Assembly: GCA_022792175.1 (NCBI GenBank)
Contig: JAAWAN010000022.1
Span: 186,001 to 250,000, forward strand
Source: Provencibacterium sp.
Lineage (GTDB): Bacteria; Bacillota; Clostridia; Oscillospirales; Ruminococcaceae
DNA: 64,000 bases
Direction: 5' to 3'
Under the pieces are notes generated by a model that saw nothing but the letters and a program-made list of their open reading frames with translations, ran no database searches and was not told where the DNA came from. Made by a program: the position numbers and the translations under genes. Shown piece after piece: positions 49,225 through 58,815 of this stretch; the first letter of the stretch is position 1; the number at the start of each line of letters is the position of its first letter.

Positions 49225-49308
49225 CTGAATAACGCCGGAAAAATCCCAGAAAGCGGTTTCCCGCTACACATAGTCCGACAGGCGCCGCAATCTTTTTGTT
49301 ATCTGCAT
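49225..49308 (-). other. Untranslated 5' part of the serine hydrolase gene, with in-frame TAG
   Basis: ATG 49308 starts 14 codons (MQITKRLRRLSDYV) that end at TAG (49264-49266); the frame then continues for 13 codons (RETAFWDFSGVIQ) into the GTG at 49224. Both sides read like a single coding sequence. Confidence 0.65.
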
Positions 49309-49319
49309 AAAATTCTCTT

Positions 49320-50102
49320 TTAAAGGTAGCGCACCGGCCCCGCCTCCTGCGCCCGGATAAAGCGCACCTTTGGGGCCAGGGCCTCCAGCCGCCCGCACAG
49401 GGAGGAGAGAACGATCTGCTCGGTGTCATAGTGGCCTGCATCCACCGCCGTCAGCCCGGCGGCCAGGCAGTCAAGAAACTCATGGTGACCAAATTCGCTG
49501 GTGAGCAGCGCATCGACATCCTCCGGCAGCTGCCGGTAAAGCTCGCTGCCTGCGCCGCCGCAGACGGCCACCCGGCGAATGGGCCTTCCCCCGTCCGTAT
49601 AGCGCACGCCTCCTGCGGGATGCAGCACGCGGGAAGCGAGCGCGGCAAATTCATCTGCCGTCATCGGCTGCGGCAGATCGCCGATGCGCCCCAGAACGCC
49701 CTCTCCCTCTTCCGGCGCATTCTCTCCGAGCGGCCGGATATTCCTGAGTCCCAGCGCCTCGGCGAGGCAGTCGTTGACCCCGCCCCGGGCGAGATCCAGA
49801 TTGGTGTGCGCGCAGATGGCGCAGAGCCCCGCCCTTATCAGCGCATAAACCGGCGAGTCCGCCAGCACCCTTTTGAGCGGATGGAAGATAACCGGATGAT
49901 GGCTGAGGATGAGCTGCGCGCCGGCCTTTTCCGCCTGCCGGATGATGGGGAGGGTGATATCCAGGCAGACGAGGACGGTATCTATCTGCGCCTGCGGATC
50001 GCCGGCGAGAAAGCCGCTGTTGTCCCACTCTTCTGCGAGGGAAAAGGGGGCAATCCGGCTGTCAATCAGCATATAAAGCTCCTGCGCTTTCATAGGGGTC
50101 AA
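49320..50102 (-). CDS. Nif3-like dinuclear metal-centre protein
   Basis: This 260-residue protein matches the Nif3/YqfO family (DUF34). Metal-site motifs are ILSHHPVIFHPLKR near residue 64, AICAHTNLDLARGGVND near residue 95, a VAVCGGAGSELYRQ segment near residue 176, and GLTAVDAGHYDTEQ near residue 218. The family forms ring-shaped hexamers with two metals and has been linked to folate-related GTP cyclohydrolase activity, though its role is unsettled. It starts with TTG at 50102 or ATG at 50093. It is close to trmK, a frequent neighbour in Firmicutes. Confidence 0.9.
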   Translation of the reverse strand: MTPMKAQELYMLIDSRIAPFSLAEEWDNSGFLAGDPQAQIDTVLVCLDITLPIIRQAEKAGAQLILSHHPVIFHPLKRVLADSPVYALIRAGLCAICAHTNLDLARGGVNDCLAEALGLRNIRPLGENAPEEGEGVLGRIGDLPQPMTADEFAALASRVLHPAGGVRYTDGGRPIRRVAVCGGAGSELYRQLPEDVDALLTSEFGHHEFLDCLAAGLTAVDAGHYDTEQIVLSSLCGRLEALAPKVRFIRAQEAGPVRYL

Positions 50103-50183
50103 CCATCCCTTTCTTTTAAATTTGCGGCTGCCGGCGCAGCCGGAAACGGAAATTTAAGGGGCCTGTCATTTGGGGCGGAGGGT

Positions 50184-50903
50184 TCAGCCGGGAACCGGCC
50201 CCTGTTCAGCAAGCGCCAGAATCTGCCGGGAAAGCTGCCGGCAATCTTCGCTGTCTGTTTTCCTCCCGCTGAGGGAGAGGCCCTTCGCCCTTTTCTGCAG
50301 CTGCCCGGCAAGATGAAGGAGATATTCCCGGCTCTCGGGATGCCGGTCCTGCGGCAGCGCACCGGTGCAGCAGAGCAGGGGGCCGGGCGCTTCGGGGGCG
50401 CCGCCATAGCGGCAGCAGAGAACAGTATAAAGAAAGCGCCCATCGCGCACCCCGCGCTCCTGCAAAATGGAAAATCCCAGAGAAAAAAGCGCGCTGCGAA
50501 GCTGCGGCGCGCGGGTCTGCGGCTGCAGAATCAGCCGTTTTTTGCAGTCTCTCAGCCAGACTGCCCGGCCGATGATCTCCGCTATCAGCTCGCCGCCCAT
50601 TCCGGCTATCGCAATATCCTGCGCCTCATCAGGAGAAACGCAGGAAAGCCCGTCGCACAGGCGGGTTTCTATGCGCTCCGAGAGGCCGAGGCGCGCAATC
50701 TCCGCCCGCGCGCCCGAGAGCGGGCCGGGGCGGATATCGCAGGCAATCCCTCCGGGGATTTTCCCCTTTGCCGCAAGCGCGCAGATGAGGTAGCCATGGT
50801 CGGTGCCGACATCGCACAGCCGCGCACCGGGGCGCACATAGTCTGCCACCGCCTGCAGGCGGGGATGCAGCGCCCGCGGCTGCGGGAACGGGAAAACAGA
50901 CAT
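50184..50903 (-). CDS. trmK: tRNA (adenine(22)-N1)-methyltransferase
   Basis: This 239-residue protein is a Rossmann-fold methyltransferase of the TrmK family. Visible are LHPRLQAVADYVRPG, the SAM loop LCDVGTDHGYLICAL near residue 29, and the catalytic-region AIAGMGGELIAEII near residue 100, followed by LQPQTRAPQLRSALFSLGF. It methylates A22 in tRNA. ATG at 50903 follows GGGAGGTG; the frame runs further 5' but without family sequence. TrmK and a Nif3-like protein lying together is a conserved arrangement in Gram-positive bacteria. Confidence 0.92.
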   Translation of the reverse strand: MSVFPFPQPRALHPRLQAVADYVRPGARLCDVGTDHGYLICALAAKGKIPGGIACDIRPGPLSGARAEIARLGLSERIETRLCDGLSCVSPDEAQDIAIAGMGGELIAEIIGRAVWLRDCKKRLILQPQTRAPQLRSALFSLGFSILQERGVRDGRFLYTVLCCRYGGAPEAPGPLLCCTGALPQDRHPESREYLLHLAGQLQKRAKGLSLSGRKTDSEDCRQLSRQILALAEQGPVPG

Positions 50904-50950
50904 CAAAGGCACCTCCCATGCGCCGGCTGGCGCAGCATATTTAGCGGTTT

Positions 50951-52213
50951 TTATGCGGCGCCGGCCTCGGCCATCTCGCGCGCATGATGGTTCTGCACAT
51001 AGCGGAAGAGCAGCATCATCAGATACTGCGCCGCCGTCAGCAGGACGATGGTGGTCACATAGCCGGAGGTGGAGGCCGGCATCAGCATGGTAAAGATGAT
51101 GCCGCATATCCGCCCAAGGCCGATAAAGCACTCCCGAACGCCGATGAACTCAGCCATCGCCTGCCGGGATTTTTCCGAGCCGAGCACATGCTGGTAGCAG
51201 ATGGAAAAGCCGGGGTTCATCAAAAAGGGGCCCAGCGCGGCATTGAGCGTACTGTAAAGGATGATGGTGAGCGGGCTCAGCTGAATAAAGAGAAGGGAGG
51301 CGCACAGCAGTAAAATGGTGCTCGAGGCCCCTATCGAGAGAATGCGGTTTTTGCTGCCGATAAGCCGCCCATAGATGAAGGCGCCCAAAATGGAGGCGAC
51401 GCCGGCCAAAAGGGTGTTGAGGCCGACAATCGCCTCATTCGTGATGGCCTCAAAGAGCAGAACGTTAAACAGAAAGCCGCAGACCCCTTCGCGCGTGCAC
51501 TTGATGAAATCCCCCAGCAAAATGAGCTTATAGAGCTTCCCCTCCCGGATAACCCGCAGCAGGGAGGAGAGATGGGACTGCCGGTCCTCCGGGACCACCG
51601 GCGCCAGTTTGCTTGAGACCAGAATGGTGATAATAGCCATCCCCAGAGAAACGCCGAACATGACCGTGTAGCCGGTCAGCCCCTCGAACTGGGCGATGAC
51701 CAGCCCCGAGAGGGCCGGCACCGTCAGCGAAACGATGCCCGCCAGAACGCCGATAATCGAGGCGGCCAGATCCCGGCTTTCATCGGTGGAAAAGGCATTA
51801 AGAATATAGGAATAGGAGAAATAGTAGCAGCCGTTGCCAAGGCCTGCCAGCGCGGCAATGAGCGGCATGGCCGTTTCCAGATGGTGCAGGCTTAAAAAGA
51901 AGGTGATATACATGCAGATATGAAAGAGAATGCCGGTGCGCATCGAGAAGGTGGAGGAGGTGCGCCGCGCTATCAGCGAGGAGGCAATCATCATCGGACC
52001 GGCAACGCAGTTGGTGATGATGTTATAATACATCACCAGCTGGGAATTTCCGGTTAAACGCATGAAGAGCGTGTTGATAAACACGCCCTGCAAGCTTGTG
52101 AAGATGAGAAAGGCCGTATGCACTGCTGCGAAGGTGGTAAACCCGTCTGCCAGCCGGTAAAGGCCGGCAGACACATAGATATGGTCATGCAAACGTCGAA
52201 AAAGCCGCTTCAT
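50951..52213 (-). CDS. MFS-like transporter of unknown substrate
   Basis: This 420-residue protein has about twelve hydrophobic segments and the general MFS plan with two six-helix halves. It starts MKRLFRRLHDHIYVSAGLYR, an amphipathic N-terminus, and has a basic loop between halves near residues 205-222. It does not match sugar, drug or nucleoside groups I know well; the GLGNGCYYFSYSYILNAFS segment in helix 4 is characteristic but not diagnostic. ATG at 52213 was chosen over 52231. Similar permeases are frequent in Clostridia. It lies downstream of the DUF1858 gene. Confidence 0.78.
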   Translation of the reverse strand: MKRLFRRLHDHIYVSAGLYRLADGFTTFAAVHTAFLIFTSLQGVFINTLFMRLTGNSQLVMYYNIITNCVAGPMMIASSLIARRTSSTFSMRTGILFHICMYITFFLSLHHLETAMPLIAALAGLGNGCYYFSYSYILNAFSTDESRDLAASIIGVLAGIVSLTVPALSGLVIAQFEGLTGYTVMFGVSLGMAIITILVSSKLAPVVPEDRQSHLSSLLRVIREGKLYKLILLGDFIKCTREGVCGFLFNVLLFEAITNEAIVGLNTLLAGVASILGAFIYGRLIGSKNRILSIGASSTILLLCASLLFIQLSPLTIILYSTLNAALGPFLMNPGFSICYQHVLGSEKSRQAMAEFIGVRECFIGLGRICGIIFTMLMPASTSGYVTTIVLLTAAQYLMMLLFRYVQNHHAREMAEAGAA

Positions 52214-52253
52214 ATCGTATCCCGTCCCCACACATATTCACTTTTGCCGGATT

Positions 52254-52445
52254 TTAGCCGATGACTTCATTGAGCTTTGCCACCAGCGCATCGCAGTCCG
52301 CACCGTGTACCATGCAGGCCTGCTCAATCGATTCGCCGCGCGCCGAGGGGCAGCCCAGGCAGTGCATGCCGATTGCCATAAAGCACTCTGCCGTTTCGGG
52401 ATAGCGGTCAAGCACATCGCCGATGATATCGCTTTTCATAACCAT
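52254..52445 (-). CDS. DUF1858 redox-disulfide domain protein
   Basis: This 63-residue protein is a single DUF1858 domain, the family named from its association with hybrid cluster proteins. It contains IIGDVLDRYPETAECFMAIG near residue 7, then the redox pair Cys-Leu-Gly-Cys in MHCLGCPSARGES near residue 29, then a third cysteine (EQACMVHG). It probably carries a redox-active disulfide or a metal in the cytoplasm; its function is not known. ATG 52445 follows GGAGGACG. No hybrid cluster gene is in view. Confidence 0.88.
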   Translation of the reverse strand: MVMKSDIIGDVLDRYPETAECFMAIGMHCLGCPSARGESIEQACMVHGADCDALVAKLNEVIG

Positions 52446-52564
52446 ATTTAACGTCCTCCATTTTCTTTTTAATTGCTACACACAATATAACAGGAAGCGG
52501 CCCGCTTTGCAAGGGGGAGAGAAGATTTCTGCCGCCTCCCGGCGTTTTTCCTGTCTGCGGCGCT

Positions 52565-53860
52565 TTAGCCGGCCGCTTGCGCCGTTTCCTCCACCAGGTA
52601 AAGGCCGGCGGATTCTTCGACAGCGGTGTCCGCCCGCTGTATAGCGCCGTCCGCGCGGATATCGGCGGAAGAGGGGAGAGAGCGCAGAAAAAAGGATTTT
52701 AGCGGTTTTTCTTCCGCCGCCTGTTTTTCTGCAGAAGAGGGCAGCGTATAGGTCCCATAGAGGACCCGCTCATCCGCCGCCTGCAGCGCCTCGACCTCCC
52801 AGTCGGAGGAGGCATTCCCCTCTGCCAGAAAGGCGAAGGTATCCTCCTGCAGCTGGCCAAAGTCCTCCGAGGCGGTCACCGTCACGCTGTAGAAGGTGAC
52901 GGCGGGCAGAGAGGCCAGCGCCGAAAAGAGCAGCAGCGAAAGCAGAAGGGAGAAAACAGTCCGTCCCCGCCGCGGCCGGTAGGTCATAATCTGCCGGATG
53001 CGCTCCTCTGCCGCACCTGCGCCAAAGGCGCTCGAAAGGACGGGCGATGGCTCCCGCGCATAAAAATGCAGCAGCGCCCGGGCATAGGGGGCGCGGGCAT
53101 TCTCCCCCAGGCTCTGAAGTGCCCGGCGGTCGCAGCTGAGCTCCAGCTCCTCGCCGAGGGCCTTTTTCAGCTGCCAGCAGAGGGGATTAAACCAGTGCAG
53201 GCAGCAGGCCAGCAGCATCAAAAGCTTTAACAGGTTGTGCCGGCGGCGGATGTGCGCGGTTTCATGCACGAGTGCCAGGCGCAGCTCATCGGTAAAGGCT
53301 GTCCCGGAAGGAATGAGGATGCGCGGATGCAGGATGCCCACCACCAGCGGCGCCGGAATATTTTCGCAGGTATAAACCGGGATGCTGCGCCCTCGCGCGG
53401 CCTCCCGCACGGCCGCGGCTGCGGGAGAGGAGGCGGGCAGCGGAATGCACAGCTGCAGCTGGCGGCGCTGCCGGAAAAGGCGAAGCGCAAAGAGTGCCAG
53501 CACCCAAAGGGCGCCCGCCGCCCAGAGCGGCAGCAGAAAGGCGGGAAGCGGTCCGGCCGCTTCGGCAGTCCACGAAAGAACGGCCGAGCGCCCCTCTGAA
53601 AATTCAATGACCGAAGTGGCCACCTTTTGCTCGCCCATCCACAGCTGGTGAAGGCTTAAAGGGCTTTGCAGCGGCAGCGGCAGCAGCAGGCGCAAAAGCG
53701 CCGCCAGCGCGCAGAAGAGCGAGGCGGGGCGCAGCTTCATCCGCTGCAGGAAAAAGAGCGCCAGTATCAGCCAGCCGGCAAAAAAGCTCGCCTGCAGCAA
53801 AAGAATCAGAAATCCGCCGGGCTCACCCGAAAGAAAAACGAATAGAGGCTCTAAGGACAC
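52565..53860 (-). CDS. M56-family membrane metalloprotease (BlaR1/MecR1-like)
   Basis: This 431-residue protein has four or so membrane helices in the first 310 residues with the zinc protease motif LVHETAHIRRRHN near residue 210 (HExxH). The extracellular C-terminal part is only about 115 residues and Glu/Ser-rich, and does not resemble the penicillin-binding sensor domain of classical BlaR1. It therefore senses something else, or works by contact. GTG at 53860 is the start (AAAGGGGGAGAA upstream). It follows the BlaI-type repressor gene by 19 bp, the standard order, in which M56 proteolysis removes the repressor. No beta-lactamase gene is nearby. Confidence 0.88.
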   Translation of the reverse strand: MSLEPLFVFLSGEPGGFLILLLQASFFAGWLILALFFLQRMKLRPASLFCALAALLRLLLPLPLQSPLSLHQLWMGEQKVATSVIEFSEGRSAVLSWTAEAAGPLPAFLLPLWAAGALWVLALFALRLFRQRRQLQLCIPLPASSPAAAAVREAARGRSIPVYTCENIPAPLVVGILHPRILIPSGTAFTDELRLALVHETAHIRRRHNLLKLLMLLACCLHWFNPLCWQLKKALGEELELSCDRRALQSLGENARAPYARALLHFYAREPSPVLSSAFGAGAAEERIRQIMTYRPRRGRTVFSLLLSLLLFSALASLPAVTFYSVTVTASEDFGQLQEDTFAFLAEGNASSDWEVEALQAADERVLYGTYTLPSSAEKQAAEEKPLKSFFLRSLPSSADIRADGAIQRADTAVEESAGLYLVEETAQAAG

Positions 53861-53879
53861 GCGGTTCTCCCCCTTTCCA

Positions 53880-54239
53880 TTATTTCAGCTCATCGACCAG
53901 TTTATGCAGCCGCTCGATTTCTTCCTTTTTCAGGCTTTTTCCGCCCAGAAAGGAGGAGAGAAACAGCTCGGCCGACCCGTCGAACATTCGCTCAATCAGC
54001 TCATCTGTCTGCTGGCGCTGCACCTCGGCGCGGGTGATGAGCGGCGAGCAGCGAAAGCCCGGCTCGCTGCGCCGGATGGCCCCCTTATCGATGCACTTTT
54101 TAATCACCGTATAGGTCGTGTTGCGGTTCCAACCGATTTCCTGCAGCAGAATTTTGCTGAGCTGCCCGGCGGAAAGCTCACCCTGCCGCCAGAGCACCTC
54201 CATCACCTTGAGCTCGGAATCAAAAAGCCGGATGGACAA
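53880..54239 (-). CDS. BlaI/MecI-family transcriptional repressor
   Basis: This 119-residue protein has the winged-helix domain of BlaI/MecI/CopY repressors: LFDSELKVMEVLWRQGELSA, then QEIGWNRNTTYTVIKKCIDKGAIRR, then a helical dimerisation tail with LFLSSFLGGK. TTG at 54239 is the most likely start, with GGAGGGC 8 bases before it; the frame is open to 54302 without family sequence. The pair with the M56 protease should control its own transcription, possibly with unlinked targets. Confidence 0.9.
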   Translation of the reverse strand: MSIRLFDSELKVMEVLWRQGELSAGQLSKILLQEIGWNRNTTYTVIKKCIDKGAIRRSEPGFRCSPLITRAEVQRQQTDELIERMFDGSAELFLSSFLGGKSLKKEEIERLHKLVDELK

Positions 54240-54351
54240 AGAGACGCCCTCCTTTTCCCTTTTGTTTTGCGGCTGAAGCGCCCGCCGCCCGCAGAAGGCC
54301 AAAGGTGCCCCCCCTGCCGGTTTCCTGAGCGGATGCTTCCCGCCCAGGGCT

Positions 54352-55710
54352 TCAGTTTTTTAAGCTCTGAATGGGGGCGGGAATCTGCCCGCCCCGGCGG
54401 ATAAATTTGTGGGGGGAGACGGGGTTTATCCCCATGACCGGACCGGAGCCGAACAGCCCGCCGAACTCGAGCTCCTCCCCCGCCTTTCTGCCGACGGCCG
54501 GAATCACCCGAACGGCGGTTGTCTTCGAGTTGACCATCCCGATGGCCGCCTCATCGGCAATCAGCGCGGAAATGACCTCCGCCTGCGTATCGCCCGGGAT
54601 GACAATCATATCCAGCCCTACCGAGCAGACGGCGGTCATCGCTTCGAGCTTTTCAATTTTCAGTGCCCCGCTGCGCGCGGCGTCAATCATGCCGGCATCC
54701 TCGCTGACCGGGATGAAGGCGCCCGAAAGCCCGCCGACGTTGGAGGAGGCCATGACGCCGCCCTTTTTAACGGCATCGTTAAGCAGGGCGAGCGCCGCCG
54801 TTGTGCCGCAGGCGCCGCAGGTCTCCAGCCCGATTTCCTCTAAAATGTGCGCGACCGAGTCGCCGACGGCCGGCGTCGGCGCGAGTGAAAGGTCCACAAT
54901 GCCAAAGGGCACCCCCAGCCGCCGGGAGGCCTCGGCGCCGACCAGCTGGCCGACCCGGGTAATTTTAAAGGCGGTCTTTTTAATGATCTCGGCGACAGCG
55001 GTCAGGTCGCAGTCCTCCGGCGCCTGGGCGAGCGCCGCGCGCACGACGCCGGGGCCGGAGACGCCGACATTCAGCTTGCAGTCCCCCTCGCCTACGCCGT
55101 GAAACGCGCCCGCCATAAAGGGGTTGTCATCCACCGCGTTGCAGAAGATGACCAGCTTGGCGGCGCCGAAGCAGTTGTTATCCGCCGTTTTCTCGGCGCA
55201 TTCCCGAACGATGCGCCCCATGAGCGCGACGGCATCCATATTGATGCCCGCCCGGGTGGAGCCGACATTGACCGAGGAGCAGACCCGCTCGGTTTCGGCC
55301 AGCGCCTCGGGAATCGCCTCAATGAGCGGGCGGTCCCCTGCGGCAAAGCCCTTTTGCACCAGCGCGGAGAAGCCGCCGACAAAGTTAACGCCCACCGTTT
55401 TGGCCGCCTCATCGAGCGCTCTTGCATATAGCAGCGGGTTGCCGCCGCTGACGGCGCAGAGCATGGCGATGGGCGTTACCGAGAGGCGCTTGTTGATGAT
55501 CGGAATGCCATATTCCTTCTCGATATCCTCCCCGGTGCGCACCAGCTGCTGCGCCCGGCGGCAGATTTTATCATAGACCCTGCGGCAGCTGCGCTCGATA
55601 TCGCTGTCCGCGCAGTCGAGAAGGGATATGCCCATCGTAATGGTGCGCACATCCAGATGCTGGTCCTGAATCATCCGGATGGTCTCCAGAATTTCCTGAT
55701 TGTTAATCAA
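54352..55710 (-). CDS. UPF0210 (PFL family, DUF711) protein
   Basis: This 452-residue protein has the length typical of the UPF0210 family, which is structurally related to the glycyl-radical (PFL-like) barrel but lacks any known activity. Conserved parts include MGISLLDC near residue 28, [10 protein letters not shown] near residue 120, [14 protein letters not shown] near 220, [17 protein letters not shown] near 280, and [15 protein letters not shown] near 370. TTG at 55710 follows AAAGGAGTG. It is regularly found with the UPF0237 ACT protein, which here lies just upstream on the same strand. Confidence 0.9.
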   Translation of the reverse strand: MINNQEILETIRMIQDQHLDVRTITMGISLLDCADSDIERSCRRVYDKICRRAQQLVRTGEDIEKEYGIPIINKRLSVTPIAMLCAVSGGNPLLYARALDEAAKTVGVNFVGGFSALVQKGFAAGDRPLIEAIPEALAETERVCSSVNVGSTRAGINMDAVALMGRIVRECAEKTADNNCFGAAKLVIFCNAVDDNPFMAGAFHGVGEGDCKLNVGVSGPGVVRAALAQAPEDCDLTAVAEIIKKTAFKITRVGQLVGAEASRRLGVPFGIVDLSLAPTPAVGDSVAHILEEIGLETCGACGTTAALALLNDAVKKGGVMASSNVGGLSGAFIPVSEDAGMIDAARSGALKIEKLEAMTAVCSVGLDMIVIPGDTQAEVISALIADEAAIGMVNSKTTAVRVIPAVGRKAGEELEFGGLFGSGPVMGINPVSPHKFIRRGGQIPAPIQSLKN

Positions 55711-55753
55711 GCTGTTCACTCCTTTGGCCTTTGCGGAATATGCCAGTTGTCCC

Positions 55754-56023
55754 TCAGATGCGGTGCATCGAGTTGAAGATATCCTCGTGCATGACATGGA
55801 TAACCAGTCCGTTTTCTTCGCCCAGCCGGGCCATCTGATCCCCCAGCTCGGAGAGCGGGCAGGAGAGGTTTTTAATTTCCACCAGCATAATCATGGCGAA
55901 CAGGTCCTGCAGAACGCTCTGGCTGACCTCGACAACGTTGGCGTTATAGGCGGCGCACTTGCCGCTGACCTTGGCGAGAATGCCGACGGCATCCTTACCG
56001 ACGACGGTGATGACTGCTCTCAT
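55754..56023 (-). CDS. UPF0237 ACT-domain protein
   Basis: This 89-residue protein is a single ACT domain: [40 protein letters not shown]. It accompanies UPF0210 in most genomes that have it and probably regulates it by binding an amino acid. The genes are 43 bp apart, same strand. It lies 14 bp after nadE, so all three may be one operon. The ligand is not known. Confidence 0.92.
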   Translation of the reverse strand: MRAVITVVGKDAVGILAKVSGKCAAYNANVVEVSQSVLQDLFAMIMLVEIKNLSCPLSELGDQMARLGEENGLVIHVMHEDIFNSMHRI

Positions 56024-56037
56024 GCGTTTTATCCTCC

Positions 56038-57798
56038 TCAGATTGTGATTTGTTCCAGCTCATCCAGAAAGACATCCGGCTTCAGGTCGGATGGGATCTG
56101 ATAGCCGATGAGATTCGGCTCCATCGCCGCTGCGGCATCCGGCGCGCAGGAGCGCTTAAACTGGCTCTGGTAGAACCGCCGCAGAAAAATGTGCAGCTTC
56201 TCCTTGATAAAGGCCGGCTCAAACTCCCCCTCGAAGGCAATGGTCGCATAGCCGAGCAGCTTGGCGGGGGGCATGCTGTAGCGCAGAGTATAGTAGAGAA
56301 AAAAGTCATGCAGAATATAGGGGCCGAGAATTTCCTCCGTTTTCTGCCCGGGCGTATCCTGCTCATCCGGCGGGAGCAGCTCGGGGGAAACGGGGGTATC
56401 CAGAATATCCCGCAGCGTCTCCCGGACGCCGGCAATCAGCTCCCGCTCGGCAATCAGCGCCGTCAGCTCCCGGATGGTGGTCTTATTGAGGGTGATGTTG
56501 ACATTGTAGCCGGCCAGATGGTCGCCGCCGAAGGTGGAAAAGCCCAAAGCCGCCTCGCTGAGGTCTCCTGTTCCGACGACGAGCGCCCCCTCCTGGTTTC
56601 CGAGGTCAAAGAGAATCTGGGCGCGCTCGCGCGCCTGCGCGTTTTCATAGGTGACATCCCGCTGCTCCGGGCTGTGGCCGATATCGGCAAAATGGAAGAG
56701 CACTGCCTGCGAAATGGGGATTTCCCGCGCCTCTGTGCCGAGCGCCTGCATCAGCTGCAGCGCGTTTTCATAGGTGCGCCCGCAGGTGCCGAACCCCGGC
56801 ATCGTCACCGCCAGAATGGCCCCGCGCGGCAGCGCTAAAAGGTCGCAGGCCGCGGCCGAAACGAGCAGCGCCAGAGTGGAATCAAGTCCCCCGGAAACGC
56901 CCAGCACCAGCCGGTCGATGCCGGTATTCTGCATGCGCGCCGCCAGCGCGCGGGCCTGCAGGCGGAAAACCTCCTCCAGAAAGGCGCGGCGCGCCCTCCT
57001 GGATACAGGCAGATAGGGGGTACGGTTCACCGTTCGGTGCAGGCCGTCCGCCTCCAGGGAGGGGCTGATGAGCACCGGCTCCGGCTGTGTGCGGCTCTTT
57101 GGGCAAAGCAGGTCGATATCCAGATCATAGGAAAGGCGGATGGGCTCCAGCCCGGCGGCCTGGTGGGCGCAGAGCGTCCCGTTTTCCGCCAGCGAGATAT
57201 AGCCTCCATAAAGCTGGGGGCTGGAGGTGTCGCCGATGCCGCCGTTGACGGTGAAAACAGCGCAGCCGGCCGCATCAGAAAGCGCGCTCATCAGTTTTCC
57301 CCGGCGGTTTATCGCACCGGCGGCGGCCGGCTCATAGGCGGGGTTTAAAATCAGCGCGCAGCCGGAATCGAGAATCTTCTGCGTCTGCAGCAGCAGACCT
57401 TCTGCCTCCCCGGGCAGAACAAGGAAGGGCAGCTCCCCAATCTGGCAGCAGAGTGGCTCGCCGTTTACCGGTGTGCGGCGGCACTCTCCGCGGCGGATGA
57501 CGAGCGCCTCTTCGCGGGGAAAGCCGCTGTCATAAAACAAAGCGGAGAGCACAAACATCCCCTCCCGCTCGCGGCTGAGGGCAATGAGTCCATCAAGCGC
57601 CTGCTCGCAGGCCCGGCGGACGGTGCGGGAGGAGCGGAGCGCTTCGCCGGAGGGCGGGGAAAAGAGCAGGCGGGGCAGCAGGTAGAGGTCGGCATCGCCG
57701 CATTCCAGCAGCGCCACGCGCAGGTCGCGCAGCGTTAAAGAGGGCTGCAGCGGCGGCGTTCGGGGGCAGAGGCCCGAAAGGCGGATGATCGAATTCAT
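56038..57798 (-). CDS. nadE: NAD(+) synthase with a degenerate glutaminase domain
   Basis: The 586-residue protein has a nitrilase-like N-terminal domain (about 1-250) and an NAD synthetase domain (about 280-586) with the ATP loop [18 protein letters not shown] near residue 310, [12 protein letters not shown] near 345, and [20 protein letters not shown] near 425. The synthetase half is complete. The glutaminase half lacks the expected Glu-Lys-Cys triad: the FPE motif reads LLPRLLF (40-46), the catalytic lysine region has no lysine, and the cysteine segment reads [12 protein letters not shown] (123-134). It should therefore need free ammonia or a partner. ATG at 57798 follows AGGAGGTG. Confidence 0.88.
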   Translation of the reverse strand: MNSIIRLSGLCPRTPPLQPSLTLRDLRVALLECGDADLYLLPRLLFSPPSGEALRSSRTVRRACEQALDGLIALSREREGMFVLSALFYDSGFPREEALVIRRGECRRTPVNGEPLCCQIGELPFLVLPGEAEGLLLQTQKILDSGCALILNPAYEPAAAGAINRRGKLMSALSDAAGCAVFTVNGGIGDTSSPQLYGGYISLAENGTLCAHQAAGLEPIRLSYDLDIDLLCPKSRTQPEPVLISPSLEADGLHRTVNRTPYLPVSRRARRAFLEEVFRLQARALAARMQNTGIDRLVLGVSGGLDSTLALLVSAAACDLLALPRGAILAVTMPGFGTCGRTYENALQLMQALGTEAREIPISQAVLFHFADIGHSPEQRDVTYENAQARERAQILFDLGNQEGALVVGTGDLSEAALGFSTFGGDHLAGYNVNITLNKTTIRELTALIAERELIAGVRETLRDILDTPVSPELLPPDEQDTPGQKTEEILGPYILHDFFLYYTLRYSMPPAKLLGYATIAFEGEFEPAFIKEKLHIFLRRFYQSQFKRSCAPDAAAAMEPNLIGYQIPSDLKPDVFLDELEQITI

Positions 57799-57999
57799 AA
57801 GCGCACCTCCTGTGCAGTCTGCCAAAGGGCCGGCAGATCAAAAAATACACCTTTATCTTAGCACATTTTTTGTAATCGGAAAACGGGAAATTCCTATACA
57901 GCTAAACTTTTATATGCTATAATTTTAAGGGATATTGTATAAGCTGGCCGCCTATTTCTGCTGAGGCAGGCGGGGGGCCGAAAGGGGCTTGAAAGCGCA

Positions 58000-58815
58000 A
58001 TGCTGAATCTTTTTGACAGCCACACCCATTCCGATAATTCACCGGATGGCCACCATTCGGTTACGTTTATGTGCGAAAAGGCGGTGGAAAACGGGCTGAT
58101 GGGGGTCGCCGTTACCGACCACTGCGAAATTGACAGCTATGAGGAGAACGGGTATCCCATGCGGATGCTGCAGTCGGTTTTCGAGGTGCGCAAGGCGCAG
58201 ATTGCCTTCGGGAACCGGCTGATGCTGACGGCGGGAATCGAGCTCGGGCAGCCGCTTTCCGATCTGGATGCCGCCTATAAGGCGCTGAAAATGCAGAAAT
58301 ATGATTTTGTGCTCTGCTCGGTACATACGGCGAAAAGCGGCGAGGACTACTATTGGGGCGACTATCAGGGTTTTACCGAAGAGAAGACCAGAAAGATTCT
58401 GGCAGAGTATTTTGAGGATGTGCTGCAGACGGTGCGCTGGGGGCAGTTTGACATATTGGCCCACCTGACCTATCCGCTGCGCTATATCGAGGGGCGGGAC
58501 AAGGCCCCCTGCGACCTGCAGGTACACGGGGAAATCATCGATGAGATTCTGCGTGCCCTCGTGCGAGGCGGCAAGGGGCTGGAGCTCAACGTGCATATGC
58601 TGCACCGGGAATATGGGCAGCCGAGCCCGACACCGGAAATCCTCCGGCGTTTTAAAGAGCTGGGCGGCGAGATTGTCACCATCGGCTCGGATTCGCACCG
58701 GGCGGAGGACATCGGCGATGGCATCGCCGAGGGGATGCAGCTGCTTTCCGACTGCGGCTTCACCTACTTTGCCTTTTACAAGGGCCGCGCGCCGCGCATG
58801 CTGCGCATTCAGTAG
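58000..58815 (+). CDS. PHP-domain phosphoesterase (histidinol-phosphatase-like)
   Basis: This 271-residue protein is a PHP metal-dependent phosphoesterase of the HisK/HisJ group. Metal-ligand motifs are FDSHTHSDNSPDG near residue 5, GVAVTDHCE near residue 36, an acidic ligand in TAGIELGQPL near residue 82, CSVHTAKSGED near residue 105, FDILAHLTYPLRY near 150 and VTIGSDSHRAEDIG near 226. Histidinol-phosphatase is likely on length and motif order, but PHP enzymes vary and no other his gene is in view. It is a single gene, with a TATAAT at 57918-57923 as a possible -10, and ends at a hairpin. Confidence 0.82.
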   Translation: MLNLFDSHTHSDNSPDGHHSVTFMCEKAVENGLMGVAVTDHCEIDSYEENGYPMRMLQSVFEVRKAQIAFGNRLMLTAGIELGQPLSDLDAAYKALKMQKYDFVLCSVHTAKSGEDYYWGDYQGFTEEKTRKILAEYFEDVLQTVRWGQFDILAHLTYPLRYIEGRDKAPCDLQVHGEIIDEILRALVRGGKGLELNVHMLHREYGQPSPTPEILRRFKELGGEIVTIGSDSHRAEDIGDGIAEGMQLLSDCGFTYFAFYKGRAPRMLRIQ

